DNA from: Perlabentimonas sp964554585
Lineage (GTDB): Bacteria > Bacteroidota > Bacteroidia > Bacteroidales > Tenuifilaceae
Assembly (NCBI GenBank): GCA_964554585.1
Contig: CAZKPD010000010.1
Span: forward strand, 1-36,812
Reading direction: 5' to 3'
Length of the DNA stretch: 36,812 nucleotides
Shown: piece after piece, positions 1-6,833 of the stretch
How positions within the stretch are numbered: position 1 is the stretch's first letter
Layout: each line of letters begins with the position of its first letter
Notes under the pieces: model-generated
The model's input: the letters and a program-made list of their open reading frames with translations, nothing else
Told to the model about the DNA's origin: nothing
Databases searched by the model: none
Made by a program: the position numbers and the translations under genes

Positions 1-1
1 C

Positions 2-94
2 GAATACAGCAAAGCCGATTCCGAGATTTTTGTTAAGGTGAGGGATAAGCTGCTGAAGGCACAAGTAGTAAAACTTCCTATTTATAAGAAGTAA
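2..94 (+). CDS. C-terminal end of an unidentified protein (partial)
   Basis: An open frame enters from the left edge and ends at a TAA at 92-94, leaving 30 residues that finish in KLPIYKK. The piece is basic and amphipathic and carries no motif I recognise, so no family can be named. It lies in the same direction as serC but is separated from it by about 220 bases with a small hairpin, so it is probably a separate transcription unit. That it is coding is supported by the codon pattern and the uninterrupted frame only. Confidence 0.5.
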   Translation, partial: EYSKADSEIFVKVRDKLLKAQVVKLPIYKK

Positions 95-98
95 TTTA

Positions 99-111
99 GG
101 GCGAAACGCCC
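99..111 (+). terminator. Small hairpin after the partial gene
   Basis: A perfect 5-bp GC stem (GGGCG/CGCCC) with an AAA loop lies five bases after the TAA of the upstream gene. There is no T-tract behind it, so termination is possible but not convincing. Confidence 0.3.
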
Positions 112-316
112 CATGTGCAGCACTTTTCTAGAGCCCTTTTGCGGTCAATCTGTTTAGGGACTATCTGTAGAGGTCTGCAAATCTACCTTTTGCCTGTTAA
201 TTTGTTTTGTTTTACGTTCTTTATAACATTTCAAATTATTAGGAAATGAGGTAAAAAAGTTAGAAATTTGACCGAAAATATATTGATTGTGTAACAATTT
301 AAAACTATACCAAACT

Positions 317-1399
317 ATGAAAAAGCATAATTTTAATGCGGGACCCTGTGTCCTTCCAAGGCCGGCCGTTGAGGCAACCATCGAAGCTATTCGCGATTTT
401 GACAATACCGGAATCGGGCTTCTGGAAATTTCTCACCGTACCCCTGGTTGGGAAAAGGTAATGGCTGAGACTGAGCAGCTTTGGAGAGATCTACTGAATA
501 TTCCTGAGGAGTATGCCATCATGTTCCTGGGTGGTGGTGCATCAACCCAATTCTTCACCCTTGCAGCAAACTTCTTGAATAAGAAAGCTGCATACCTTGA
601 GACCGGTGTTTGGGCAAAAAAAGCCGCCAAAGAAGCTAAATTGTACGGTGAGGTGGAAGTGGTAGCTTCCTCAGCCGATAAGAATTACACCTATATCCCT
701 AAAGGATATAAAATTCCTACCGATGCGGATTATTTCCACATCACTACCAACAACACCATTTACGGAACCGAGATTAAGACCGATATCGACAGCCCTGTGC
801 CGCTAATTGCTGACATGAGCTCCGATATTATGAGCCGTCCTTTGGATGTGAAGAAGTATGCCATGATTTATGGTGGTGCTCAGAAAAACGTAGGACCTGC
901 AGGCGTTGCTTTCGTAATTATCCGTAAAGATCTGCTCGAAACCGTTAAGCGCCAGCTTCCCTCAATGGTTAAATACACTACCCATATTGGGGAGCAACCC
1001 AAAGACAACTCTATGTTCAACACTCCTCCTGTAGTGTCTATTTTTGCTATGAATCACACCTTGAAGTGGGTTAAAAACAATGGTGGTTTAGTTGCAATGC
1101 AAAAAACCAATCAGGCAAAAGCCGACCTGCTTTACAATGAGATTGATCGCAACAAAATGTTTGTAGGAACAGCAGTAAAAGAAGACCGTTCTATTATGAA
1201 CGTGTGCTTTGTAATGGCCGATCAGTACAAAGAGAAAGAGGCTGAGTTTATGGAGTTTGCCAAAAAAGCCGGAATGGTGGGTATTAAAGGACACCGTTCG
1301 GTTGGTGGATTCCGCGCTTCTATCTACAATGCTTGCCCCATGGAGAGCGTTCAGGCGCTGGTGGACTGCATGAAGGAGTTCGAAAAATTGCATGCCTAG
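317..1399 (+). CDS. serC: Phosphoserine aminotransferase
   Basis: SerC converts 3-phosphohydroxypyruvate and glutamate to O-phosphoserine and 2-oxoglutarate, the second step of serine synthesis, and in many bacteria also acts in pyridoxal phosphate synthesis. The 360-residue product opens with HNFNAGPCVLP, the usual SerC N-terminus. It carries the PLP-binding GGGASTQFF segment around residue 72 and the Schiff-base lysine K190 in GGAQKNVGPAG, followed by a typical C-terminal GHRSVGGFRAS segment. Length is normal for the family. An ATG at 287 would add ten residues that do not fit the family, so the ATG at 317 is preferred. The gene is followed by a terminator and then serA in the same direction. 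Confidence 0.97.
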   Translation: MKKHNFNAGPCVLPRPAVEATIEAIRDFDNTGIGLLEISHRTPGWEKVMAETEQLWRDLLNIPEEYAIMFLGGGASTQFFTLAANFLNKKAAYLETGVWAKKAAKEAKLYGEVEVVASSADKNYTYIPKGYKIPTDADYFHITTNNTIYGTEIKTDIDSPVPLIADMSSDIMSRPLDVKKYAMIYGGAQKNVGPAGVAFVIIRKDLLETVKRQLPSMVKYTTHIGEQPKDNSMFNTPPVVSIFAMNHTLKWVKNNGGLVAMQKTNQAKADLLYNEIDRNKMFVGTAVKEDRSIMNVCFVMADQYKEKEAEFMEFAKKAGMVGIKGHRSVGGFRASIYNACPMESVQALVDCMKEFEKLHA

Positions 1400-1415
1400 T
1401 CATGCACTTCTATAG

Positions 1416-1444
1416 AAGGCTGGCTTTTTGTCCAGCCTTTTTTT
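1416..1444 (+). terminator. Rho-independent terminator after serC
   Basis: An 8-bp perfect stem (AAGGCTGG at 1416-1423 with CCAGCCTT at 1432-1439) around an 8-base loop is followed by a run of T to 1444. It sits 17 bases after the serC stop and before serA, so serC and serA are probably not a simple polycistron. Partial readthrough is possible. Confidence 0.85.
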
Positions 1445-1487
1445 ACCCTTATTAAATGAATTATTAATTAAAATCTACTTAAAAGTT

Positions 1488-2405
1488 ATGACAAAAGTAC
1501 TTGTAGCAACTGATAAGCCTTTTGCTAAGGTTGCAGTTGACGGGATTCGTCAGATTGTTGAAGGTGCAGGTTTTGAGCTGGCACTTTTAGAGAAATATAC
1601 GCAACAAAGCGATTTTGTAAATGCTGTTGCCGATGTGGATGCCATTATCGTTCGTAGCGATAAGGTTACCAAAGAGGTGGTTGAAGCTGCTAAACAGCTT
1701 AAGATAGTTGTTCGTGCTGGTGCAGGTTATGATAACCTTGACCTGGAAGCGCTTACCGCAAAAGGTGCAGTGGGTATGAATACCCCCGGACAAAACTCCA
1801 ACGCTGTAGCCGAGCTGATCATCGGTATGATGATTTACATGGCACGCAACCAGTTTACCCCTGTTTCGGGCACAGAGCTGGCCGGTAAAAAATTGGGTAT
1901 CCATGCTTTTGGAAATATTGGAAGATTGGTAGCTAAATACGGTTTGGGCCTTGGAATGGACGTTTACGTTTTCCGTCCTACAGGTGGAACTATTGATATG
2001 CCCGGCGTTAAGCAGGTAGCTACTGCCGAAGAGCTGTATAAAACTTGCGACTATGTTTCTCTGCATATCCCTGCTAACGATAAAACTAAGAAATCTATTG
2101 GTTACGACCTGCTAAGCAAAATGCCTAAAGGCGGTACCCTTATCAATGCTGCACGTAAAGAGGTGATTGACGAGGAAGGACTAGCCAAAGCATTTGCCGA
2201 GAGAGCCGACCTGAAATATGCAACTGACGTTGCTGCCGATGCTCACGCACAGTGGGTTGCTCAGTTCGAAGGACGCATTTATGCAACTCCCAAGAAAATG
2301 GGTGCTCAAACCTCAGAGGCTAACATCAATGCCGGTTTAGCAGCAGCTAACCAGATTGTAAGTTTTATTAAGAATGGCGATCGCACTTATCAAGTTAATA
2401 AATAG
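1488..2405 (+). CDS. serA: D-3-phosphoglycerate dehydrogenase, short form without ACT domain
   Basis: SerA oxidises 3-phosphoglycerate to 3-phosphohydroxypyruvate with NAD, the first step of serine synthesis. The 305-residue product is the short type: a substrate domain, a Rossmann domain with the dinucleotide loop GIHAFGNIGR (137-146), and no C-terminal ACT regulatory domain. The catalytic arginine is R223 in AARKEV. The position normally held by histidine in TPH is lysine (TPKK, K269), and the usual acidic partner also appears lost (DVAADA, 247-252). A similar His-to-Lys replacement is, to my recollection, known in short enzymes of Bacteroidetes and Entamoeba, so it is probably functional. 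The ATG at 1488 is chosen because the 20 residues upstream run back through the serC terminator. Confidence 0.93.
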   Translation: MTKVLVATDKPFAKVAVDGIRQIVEGAGFELALLEKYTQQSDFVNAVADVDAIIVRSDKVTKEVVEAAKQLKIVVRAGAGYDNLDLEALTAKGAVGMNTPGQNSNAVAELIIGMMIYMARNQFTPVSGTELAGKKLGIHAFGNIGRLVAKYGLGLGMDVYVFRPTGGTIDMPGVKQVATAEELYKTCDYVSLHIPANDKTKKSIGYDLLSKMPKGGTLINAARKEVIDEEGLAKAFAERADLKYATDVAADAHAQWVAQFEGRIYATPKKMGAQTSEANINAGLAAANQIVSFIKNGDRTYQVNK

Positions 2406-2443
2406 TAATTTCGTGAAACGTTAAACGATTATTGTAATTTAGG

Positions 2444-2794
2444 ATGGATCATAAAGAGTTGGATGCGTGGAACGAGTCTGTAGAACTTTCGCTTCTCATC
2501 TATTCTGTTACAAAATCCTTTCCTAAAGAAGAGCAGTATGGTTTAGTTCAGCAGATTAGAAGGGCAGCAATTTCAATCCCTTCTAATATTGCTGAAGGGT
2601 GTGCCAGAGAAAGCACAAAGGAAACCATACGATTTCTACATATCGCTTTAGGTTCATTGGCCGAGATGGAAACCCAGATTCTCATTTCCCATAGATTGGG
2701 TTTTATTGATAATGCTGATAATGTGCAGAATCAGATAGTTAAGGTAAGGTAGATAATTTTAGGATTGATTCGCTATCTCAAAAAAGTTGTCTAA
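2444..2794 (+). pseudogene. Four-helix-bundle protein (S23/IVP family), interrupted by an in-frame TAG
   Basis: The first 102 codons encode a typical small four-helix-bundle protein of the 23S rRNA intervening-sequence/S23 type, with the family signatures FPKEEQYGLVQQIRRAAISIPSNIAEG split over residues 25-52 and LGSLAEMETQ near 70. The frame stops at a TAG (2750-2752) directly after KVR. Reading on in the same frame gives IILGLIRYLKK and a TAA at 2792-2794, which is the usual C-terminal helix of the family, so the normal length of about 116 residues is restored. One substitution or a sequencing error explains the break. The truncated product lacks most of helix four. Function of the family is uncertain: members lie in rRNA intervening sequences and as scattered chromosomal copies. 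It separates serA from DUF1015 in an otherwise serine-related block. Confidence 0.8.
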
Positions 2795-2817
2795 TAACTA
2801 ATCGCATAACGATTCAC

Positions 2818-2836
2818 TCCCGACCTTTGGTCGGGA
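2818..2836. repeat. Perfect hairpin in the tail of the inserted unit
   Basis: TCCCGACC (2818-2825) and GGTCGGGA (2829-2836) form an 8-bp perfect stem with a TTT loop, 23 bases past the restored end of the four-helix-bundle gene and just inside the right arm of the inverted repeat. No T-tract follows, so it resembles a repeat-element hairpin more than a terminator. Confidence 0.5.
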
Positions 2837-2878
2837 TCACGTTTCACGTTTCACGACTCACGTTATAATTAAAAAACC

Positions 2879-4120
2879 ATGATTAGAATAAAACCATTTA
2901 AAGGGGTACGCCCCCCACAAAAGTTGGCCAAAGAGGTAGCCTCTCGTCCCTACGACGTGCTAAACTCTGTGGAGGCAAAAGCCGAAGCAGGCGAGAAATC
3001 GTTGCTGCACATCATTAAGCCTGAGATTGATTTCGATCCAATTATCGACGACCATTCTCAGGAGGCTTACGACAAGGCCGTAGACAACTACAAGAAGTGG
3101 AAAGCCAACGGATGGCTAGTACAAGACGATAAGGAGATTTACTATATCTATGCGCAAACCATGGATGGTAGAACCCAGTACGGCTTGGTAGCCGCTTGCC
3201 ATTTTGAGGATTACCTTGCAGGTAAAATTAAAAAGCATGAGCTAACCCTGCCCAGCAAGGAGGACGACCGCATGACCCACGTGCGCAACCAGAATGCCAA
3301 TATCGAACCGGTATTCTTTAGCTATCCTGCAGTTGCAGAGATGGATGCCATTGTGAATGATGTGGTAAAGAATAGTAAGCCCGAGTACGATTTTGTGGCT
3401 GCCGATGGATTTGGTCACCACCTATGGCTGGTAAAGGATGATGCCAAGATTAAGCGCATCACCGAGATATTTGCTCAAATGCCTGCGCTTTACGTGGCCG
3501 ACGGCCACCATAGAACTGCCGCTGCCGCAAGGGTAGGACAGGAGAAGAAGAGCCAAAACCCCAACCACACCGGAACCGAAGAGTACAACTACTTTTTGGC
3601 GGTTATCTTCCCCGATGATCAGCTGAAGATTATTGACTACAACCGTGTGATTAAGGATTTGAACGGGCTAACCCCCGCTCAGCTGATTGAGAAGCTGCAA
3701 AAGAATTTTGAGGTGAAGGAGATGGGAACCAAAATTTATACCCCCAATGCGCTGCACAATTTCAGCATGTACTTGGAGGGTAAATGGTACTCGCTAACCG
3801 CCAAGGCCGGAACTTACAACGATCACGACCCCATTGGCGTGTTGGATGTTACCATCCTATCCAACCTTGTGCTTGACGATATTTTGGGCATTGCCGACCT
3901 AAGAACCTCAAAACGTATTGATTTTGTAGGCGGTATCCGTGGCCTAGGCGAGCTACAAGGTCGTGTGGACAGCGGCGATATGAAAGTGGCCTTTGCCCTT
4001 TACCCCGTTTCCATGAAGCAGCTCATTGATATTGCCGATACGGGCAATATTATGCCACCCAAAACCACCTGGTTTGAGCCCAAGCTGCGTAGCGGATTGG
4101 TTATCCATGAGCTAGCGTAA
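2879..4120 (+). CDS. DUF1015 family protein
   Basis: The 413-residue product matches the DUF1015 (COG4198) family over its length: an N-terminal IKPFKGVRPP segment with SRPYDVL, a central KHELTLPSKEDDR block (119-131), and the ADGHHR motif at 207-212 followed by TAAA. The family has no established activity that I can state with confidence. The DGHHR signature resembles those in ParB/Srx-fold nucleotide-binding proteins, including the free-serine kinase SerK, so a kinase or nucleotide-hydrolase role in serine metabolism is an attractive inference. Context supports this: the gene follows serC and serA, an arrangement I recall from other Bacteroidetes genomes. The ATG at 2879 directly precedes the family N-terminus. 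Confidence 0.85.
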   Translation: MIRIKPFKGVRPPQKLAKEVASRPYDVLNSVEAKAEAGEKSLLHIIKPEIDFDPIIDDHSQEAYDKAVDNYKKWKANGWLVQDDKEIYYIYAQTMDGRTQYGLVAACHFEDYLAGKIKKHELTLPSKEDDRMTHVRNQNANIEPVFFSYPAVAEMDAIVNDVVKNSKPEYDFVAADGFGHHLWLVKDDAKIKRITEIFAQMPALYVADGHHRTAAAARVGQEKKSQNPNHTGTEEYNYFLAVIFPDDQLKIIDYNRVIKDLNGLTPAQLIEKLQKNFEVKEMGTKIYTPNALHNFSMYLEGKWYSLTAKAGTYNDHDPIGVLDVTILSNLVLDDILGIADLRTSKRIDFVGGIRGLGELQGRVDSGDMKVAFALYPVSMKQLIDIADTGNIMPPKTTWFEPKLRSGLVIHELA

Positions 4121-4141
4121 CAGACTCACATATACCATAAG

Positions 4142-4165
4142 AAGCGCCCAAAAGGCGCTTTTTTT
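4142..4165 (+). terminator. Rho-independent terminator after the DUF1015 gene
   Basis: A 7-bp perfect stem (AAGCGCC 4142-4148 with GGCGCTT 4154-4160), a 5-base loop and a seven-T run end the serine block 22 bases after the stop codon. Confidence 0.9.
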
Positions 4166-4170
4166 GTGCT

Positions 4171-4240
4171 TCCATTTTAGACTATCCATTTTAGACTATC
4201 CATTTTAGATTATCCATTTTAGATTATCTGTTTTAGATAA
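4171..4240. repeat. 14-bp tandem repeat, five copies
   Basis: Units begin at 4171, 4185, 4199, 4213 and 4227. The first two are TCCATTTTAGACTA, the next two TCCATTTTAGATTA, and the last is a diverged TCTGTTTTAGATAA. The last two units can fold together (GATTATC with GATAATC). There are no spacers, so this is not a CRISPR. It marks the junction between the serine block and the accessory island. Confidence 0.85.
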
Positions 4241-4634
4241 TCTTTCCCGTTCGGCTGAGGACCTCGAAGCCACCTTTGGTTGCACCAAGGAGACAGCCTT
4301 TGTATTTTGACGTTTCCAAGTCCTATGGACGTTGGAAAGTCTTTGCCCACCCTAAAACTTTCCATCGTGGCGAAGCCACATGGAAACGTTAAAACACTAC
4401 CAATGGCGACAAAATTTGCGTTGTTGTTAACTTCTTGATTTTGTGTACAACTACTGCAAATAAAACATTGACACCTATTGGGTTATTCGATATCTTTGTT
4501 TATGTATATTATTAAAACGCTATACAGTTGTCCCTTTCCATCCGTTTTTGGGTGTATAAGTGAAACGAAGTAGCGGGTATAATGAGTTGGATTTTATTAT
4601 AAAATGGTACACGATACATTCAGAATTATAGTAT
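4241..4634. other. Gene-free spacer with chained hairpins at the island's left edge
   Basis: No coding frame is visible in these 394 bases. The left part has the repeat core TTCGGCTGAGG (4250-4260), shared with 11619 and 13749, and AAGGAGACAG as at 13798. Next comes a structured stretch. TTTCCAA-GTCC (4313-4323) pairs with GGAC-TTGGAAA (4327-4338, one bulged G), and TTTCCAT-cg-TGGC (4359-4371) pairs with GCCA-c-ATGGAAA (4375-4386). An alternative outer stem pairs ACGTTTCCA (4310-4318) with TGGAAACGT (4381-4389). The right part holds the promoter of the next gene and a leader of about 130 bases. Confidence 0.6.
4467..4498 (+). promoter_or_regulatory. Bacteroidota-type promoter for the PIN-like gene
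   Basis: ATTG at 4467-4470 and TATCTTTG at 4491-4498 are 20 bases apart, a close match to the Bacteroidota consensus (TTTG, 19-21 bp, TAnnTTTG). The start would fall near 4505, giving a leader of about 130 bases before the ATG at 4635. Confidence 0.6.
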
Positions 4635-6689
4635 ATGAATAGAACATTATTTAGTCTTGCGATTATTCGGACAAACTGGGAAATAAATAGGAAAGATTAT
4701 ATAGAAAATTTTATTCCTCTTTTTGCGACTCTGATTAAGCAAAAATCATATCTTGAAATATCAATTGATAATCTTGAATTAATTAAAAAAGATTTTAAAG
4801 ATGAATATGGTTTGATAATTCCTTCAAACCCAATCTTATCAATATTAAATAGACTTTCAAAAAAGCAATATTTAATTCGTGAAAGCAATAAATTTATTCC
4901 CAATAAAGAAAAACTTCAAGATATTGATATTACTAAAAAGTCAAATCAAATAAAAAGAGAATTTGAACATGTTGTACAGGAAATAGGGAGATTTATTAAA
5001 GAAAAATACAAATTAGAATTTGAAGCAACAGAGATTGAGGATGGGCTTGTAAGTTATTTAAAAAAACATGATTTAGATTTATTATTTGCAGCCGAAAGAA
5101 ATACTTTGCTTCCGAATATAAATCCTAATAAGAAATTACAATTTCTTATTAACGATTTTATTGGTTATGTGTTCAGATTTGAACCAGACCTTTTCAAATT
5201 TATTTTGAATTTGACCATTGGTCATGCTCTTGCAGCAACAATTCTATATCAAGATTTTAATCAGTTCTCAGGGAAATTTAATAAATTAAACTTATTTATT
5301 GATACTCCTTTTATTTTCAATATTTTAGGAATTAATGGTGTTCATAAAAAAGCATTAGCAGAAGAGTTGGTTTCAATCTTACGTAAGGAAAATGTAAAAA
5401 TTTATGTTTTAGAGATTACAAATAAGGAAGTTACTTCAAATTTACAAGAAGCTTTGAGATTACTTGAAAAAGGGAAAAGTGATCCAACAAAAGGGACAAT
5501 GACTTATAAGGCTTGTGTTGAAAATGGATTTAATGAAAATGATGTTGAACAATTAATACTTGATTTGAATTCAATTTATGAGAATTATGGGATAGGCTAT
5601 ACCGATATTCCAAATTATGATGATTTTCGAGATTTCCAGATAAATGAAGAAAAATTATATGATACGATTATTGAAACATATGATTCTTTAATTCCTAAAA
5701 AAAGGCTGGCTTGTGCTGAAGGAAAAAAGAAAAATGATGAGATAGTTAATAAAATAAATAATACCATTCTCCGCGATGTTCAAGTTCTTTCGGGTGTATA
5801 CCGTTATAGACTAGGCAATAAGCCTAAGACATTAAAAGATTGCAAATATTTATTTATTACTACCAATAGCTCATTAGCTTATGCGAGTCGAAGATTTGAA
5901 ATCCAAGAGAATGGTCAAAGATATTCATTACCTACTTGTTTAACTGATGTTTTTTTGGGGACCTTAATTTGGCTTCATTCTCCAGCTCAGATTGAGATAT
6001 TGAGCCAAAAGAAAATAATAGCAGATTGCTATGCGGCTTTAAAACCTGATGAAAGGATTGTAGCCAAATATCTTGATGATGTAGAAAAGTTAAAAGAAAA
6101 GGGCCGAATTAGTGATGAACAATACGTATTGTTACGAACTCATCGTGCAGCTATAAATATTCTAGAAAACAAAACATTAGGTGATATAAATGAATTTACA
6201 TCACAAACATCAGAAGAAATACTAAGTGAATTAATAATGAAAATTAAAGAAGATGAAACTGTCAAGTATTTGTCAGAAAAGGAAAAACACGAGATGACAC
6301 AAAAGGAGCGGGATAAGTATAAAGCTTTGCACACCTCAACACTAGGATTGCTTGAAGAAAGGGAGCAGCAAGAAATACAAAATCAAATAAATAGGAACAA
6401 GAAAATCAAAGTTAAATCTGAGTCAAAAGCAAAAACGTCTATTTTATTAGTTCAAATCTTGCTTATTGTTTTATTCTTTATTTCTTTGGTTGTTATTGTA
6501 ATTGAGAGGTTTAATCAAACGGCAATAGAAAGTTGGATAAGGAATTTTTCCTGGATAATTCTGACAATTTCAGGCGTCATTAGTTTTGTGACAGGTTATA
6601 ATGTAGTATCTATTAAAGAAAACCTTCTAGTTAGGCTTTCAGTTTATTTTGAAACTAAAATAAGAAAAAAAACAGATGAATTTAATTAA
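4635..6689 (+). CDS. PIN-like domain protein with two C-terminal membrane segments
   Basis: I do not recognise a named family. The 684-residue product starts with a helical region, about 25-95, that looks like a winged helix. A PIN-like core is suggested by LFIDTPFIF (D223), an acidic residue in NKEV (E265), RDVQVLSG (D381) and a strand plus turn FITTNSSLA (407-415); this matches the strand-acidic order of PIN/NYN nucleases, though the fourth acidic position is asparagine. A charged, probably coiled-coil stretch (about 535-600) leads to two hydrophobic segments (602-623 and 638-659) and a short basic tail. So a membrane-tethered RNase-like effector is the inference, with weak support. The gene is AT-rich, stands alone behind its own promoter and opens a defence-like island. 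Confidence 0.5.
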   Translation: MNRTLFSLAIIRTNWEINRKDYIENFIPLFATLIKQKSYLEISIDNLELIKKDFKDEYGLIIPSNPILSILNRLSKKQYLIRESNKFIPNKEKLQDIDITKKSNQIKREFEHVVQEIGRFIKEKYKLEFEATEIEDGLVSYLKKHDLDLLFAAERNTLLPNINPNKKLQFLINDFIGYVFRFEPDLFKFILNLTIGHALAATILYQDFNQFSGKFNKLNLFIDTPFIFNILGINGVHKKALAEELVSILRKENVKIYVLEITNKEVTSNLQEALRLLEKGKSDPTKGTMTYKACVENGFNENDVEQLILDLNSIYENYGIGYTDIPNYDDFRDFQINEEKLYDTIIETYDSLIPKKRLACAEGKKKNDEIVNKINNTILRDVQVLSGVYRYRLGNKPKTLKDCKYLFITTNSSLAYASRRFEIQENGQRYSLPTCLTDVFLGTLIWLHSPAQIEILSQKKIIADCYAALKPDERIVAKYLDDVEKLKEKGRISDEQYVLLRTHRAAINILENKTLGDINEFTSQTSEEILSELIMKIKEDETVKYLSEKEKHEMTQKERDKYKALHTSTLGLLEEREQQEIQNQINRNKKIKVKSESKAKTSILLVQILLIVLFFISLVVIVIERFNQTAIESWIRNFSWIILTISGVISFVTGYNVVSIKENLLVRLSVYFETKIRKKTDEFN

Positions 6690-6802
6690 CAACTAATACC
6701 TACTACATGGTATAGTGTATGGGGATTCCTGAGGTGTGCAAGGCTTTGTTGTTCGTAAACTCAAAAGGACATACAAATCGACATAAAAACGATTTAAAGT
6801 TG

Positions 6803-6810
6803 TAAGTTTG
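6803..6810 (+). promoter_or_regulatory. Possible -7 element before the ImmA/IrrE gene
   Basis: TAAGTTTG fits the TAnnTTTG -7 consensus. No -33 TTTG lies at the right distance. If used, transcription would start near 6817, just upstream of the TTG start at 6834. Confidence 0.35.
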
Positions 6811-6833
6811 TTGAACTAACAAATGAAGATTTC

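Larger units (their letters stand above)
2412..2855. repeat. Inverted repeat pair framing the four-helix-bundle gene
   Basis: The 16 bases at 2412-2427 (CGTGAAACGTTAAACG) match the reverse complement of 2840-2855 (CGTTTCACGTTTCACG) at 15 of 16 positions. The right arm is itself a tandem of a GTTTCAC unit, and CACGACTCACG continues it. The two arms enclose exactly the four-helix-bundle gene and its tail, suggesting that the whole 444-base stretch moved in as a unit between serA and the DUF1015 gene. Confidence 0.65.

Noticed and set aside
2750..2752. Recoding of TAG as a sense codon throughout the genome
   Set aside because: TAG is the natural stop of serC, serA and the FISUMP gene in this window, with good family ends and spacers after it.
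4171..4240. CRISPR-like array
   Set aside because: The 14-bp units are directly adjacent with no spacers, and no cas genes are present.
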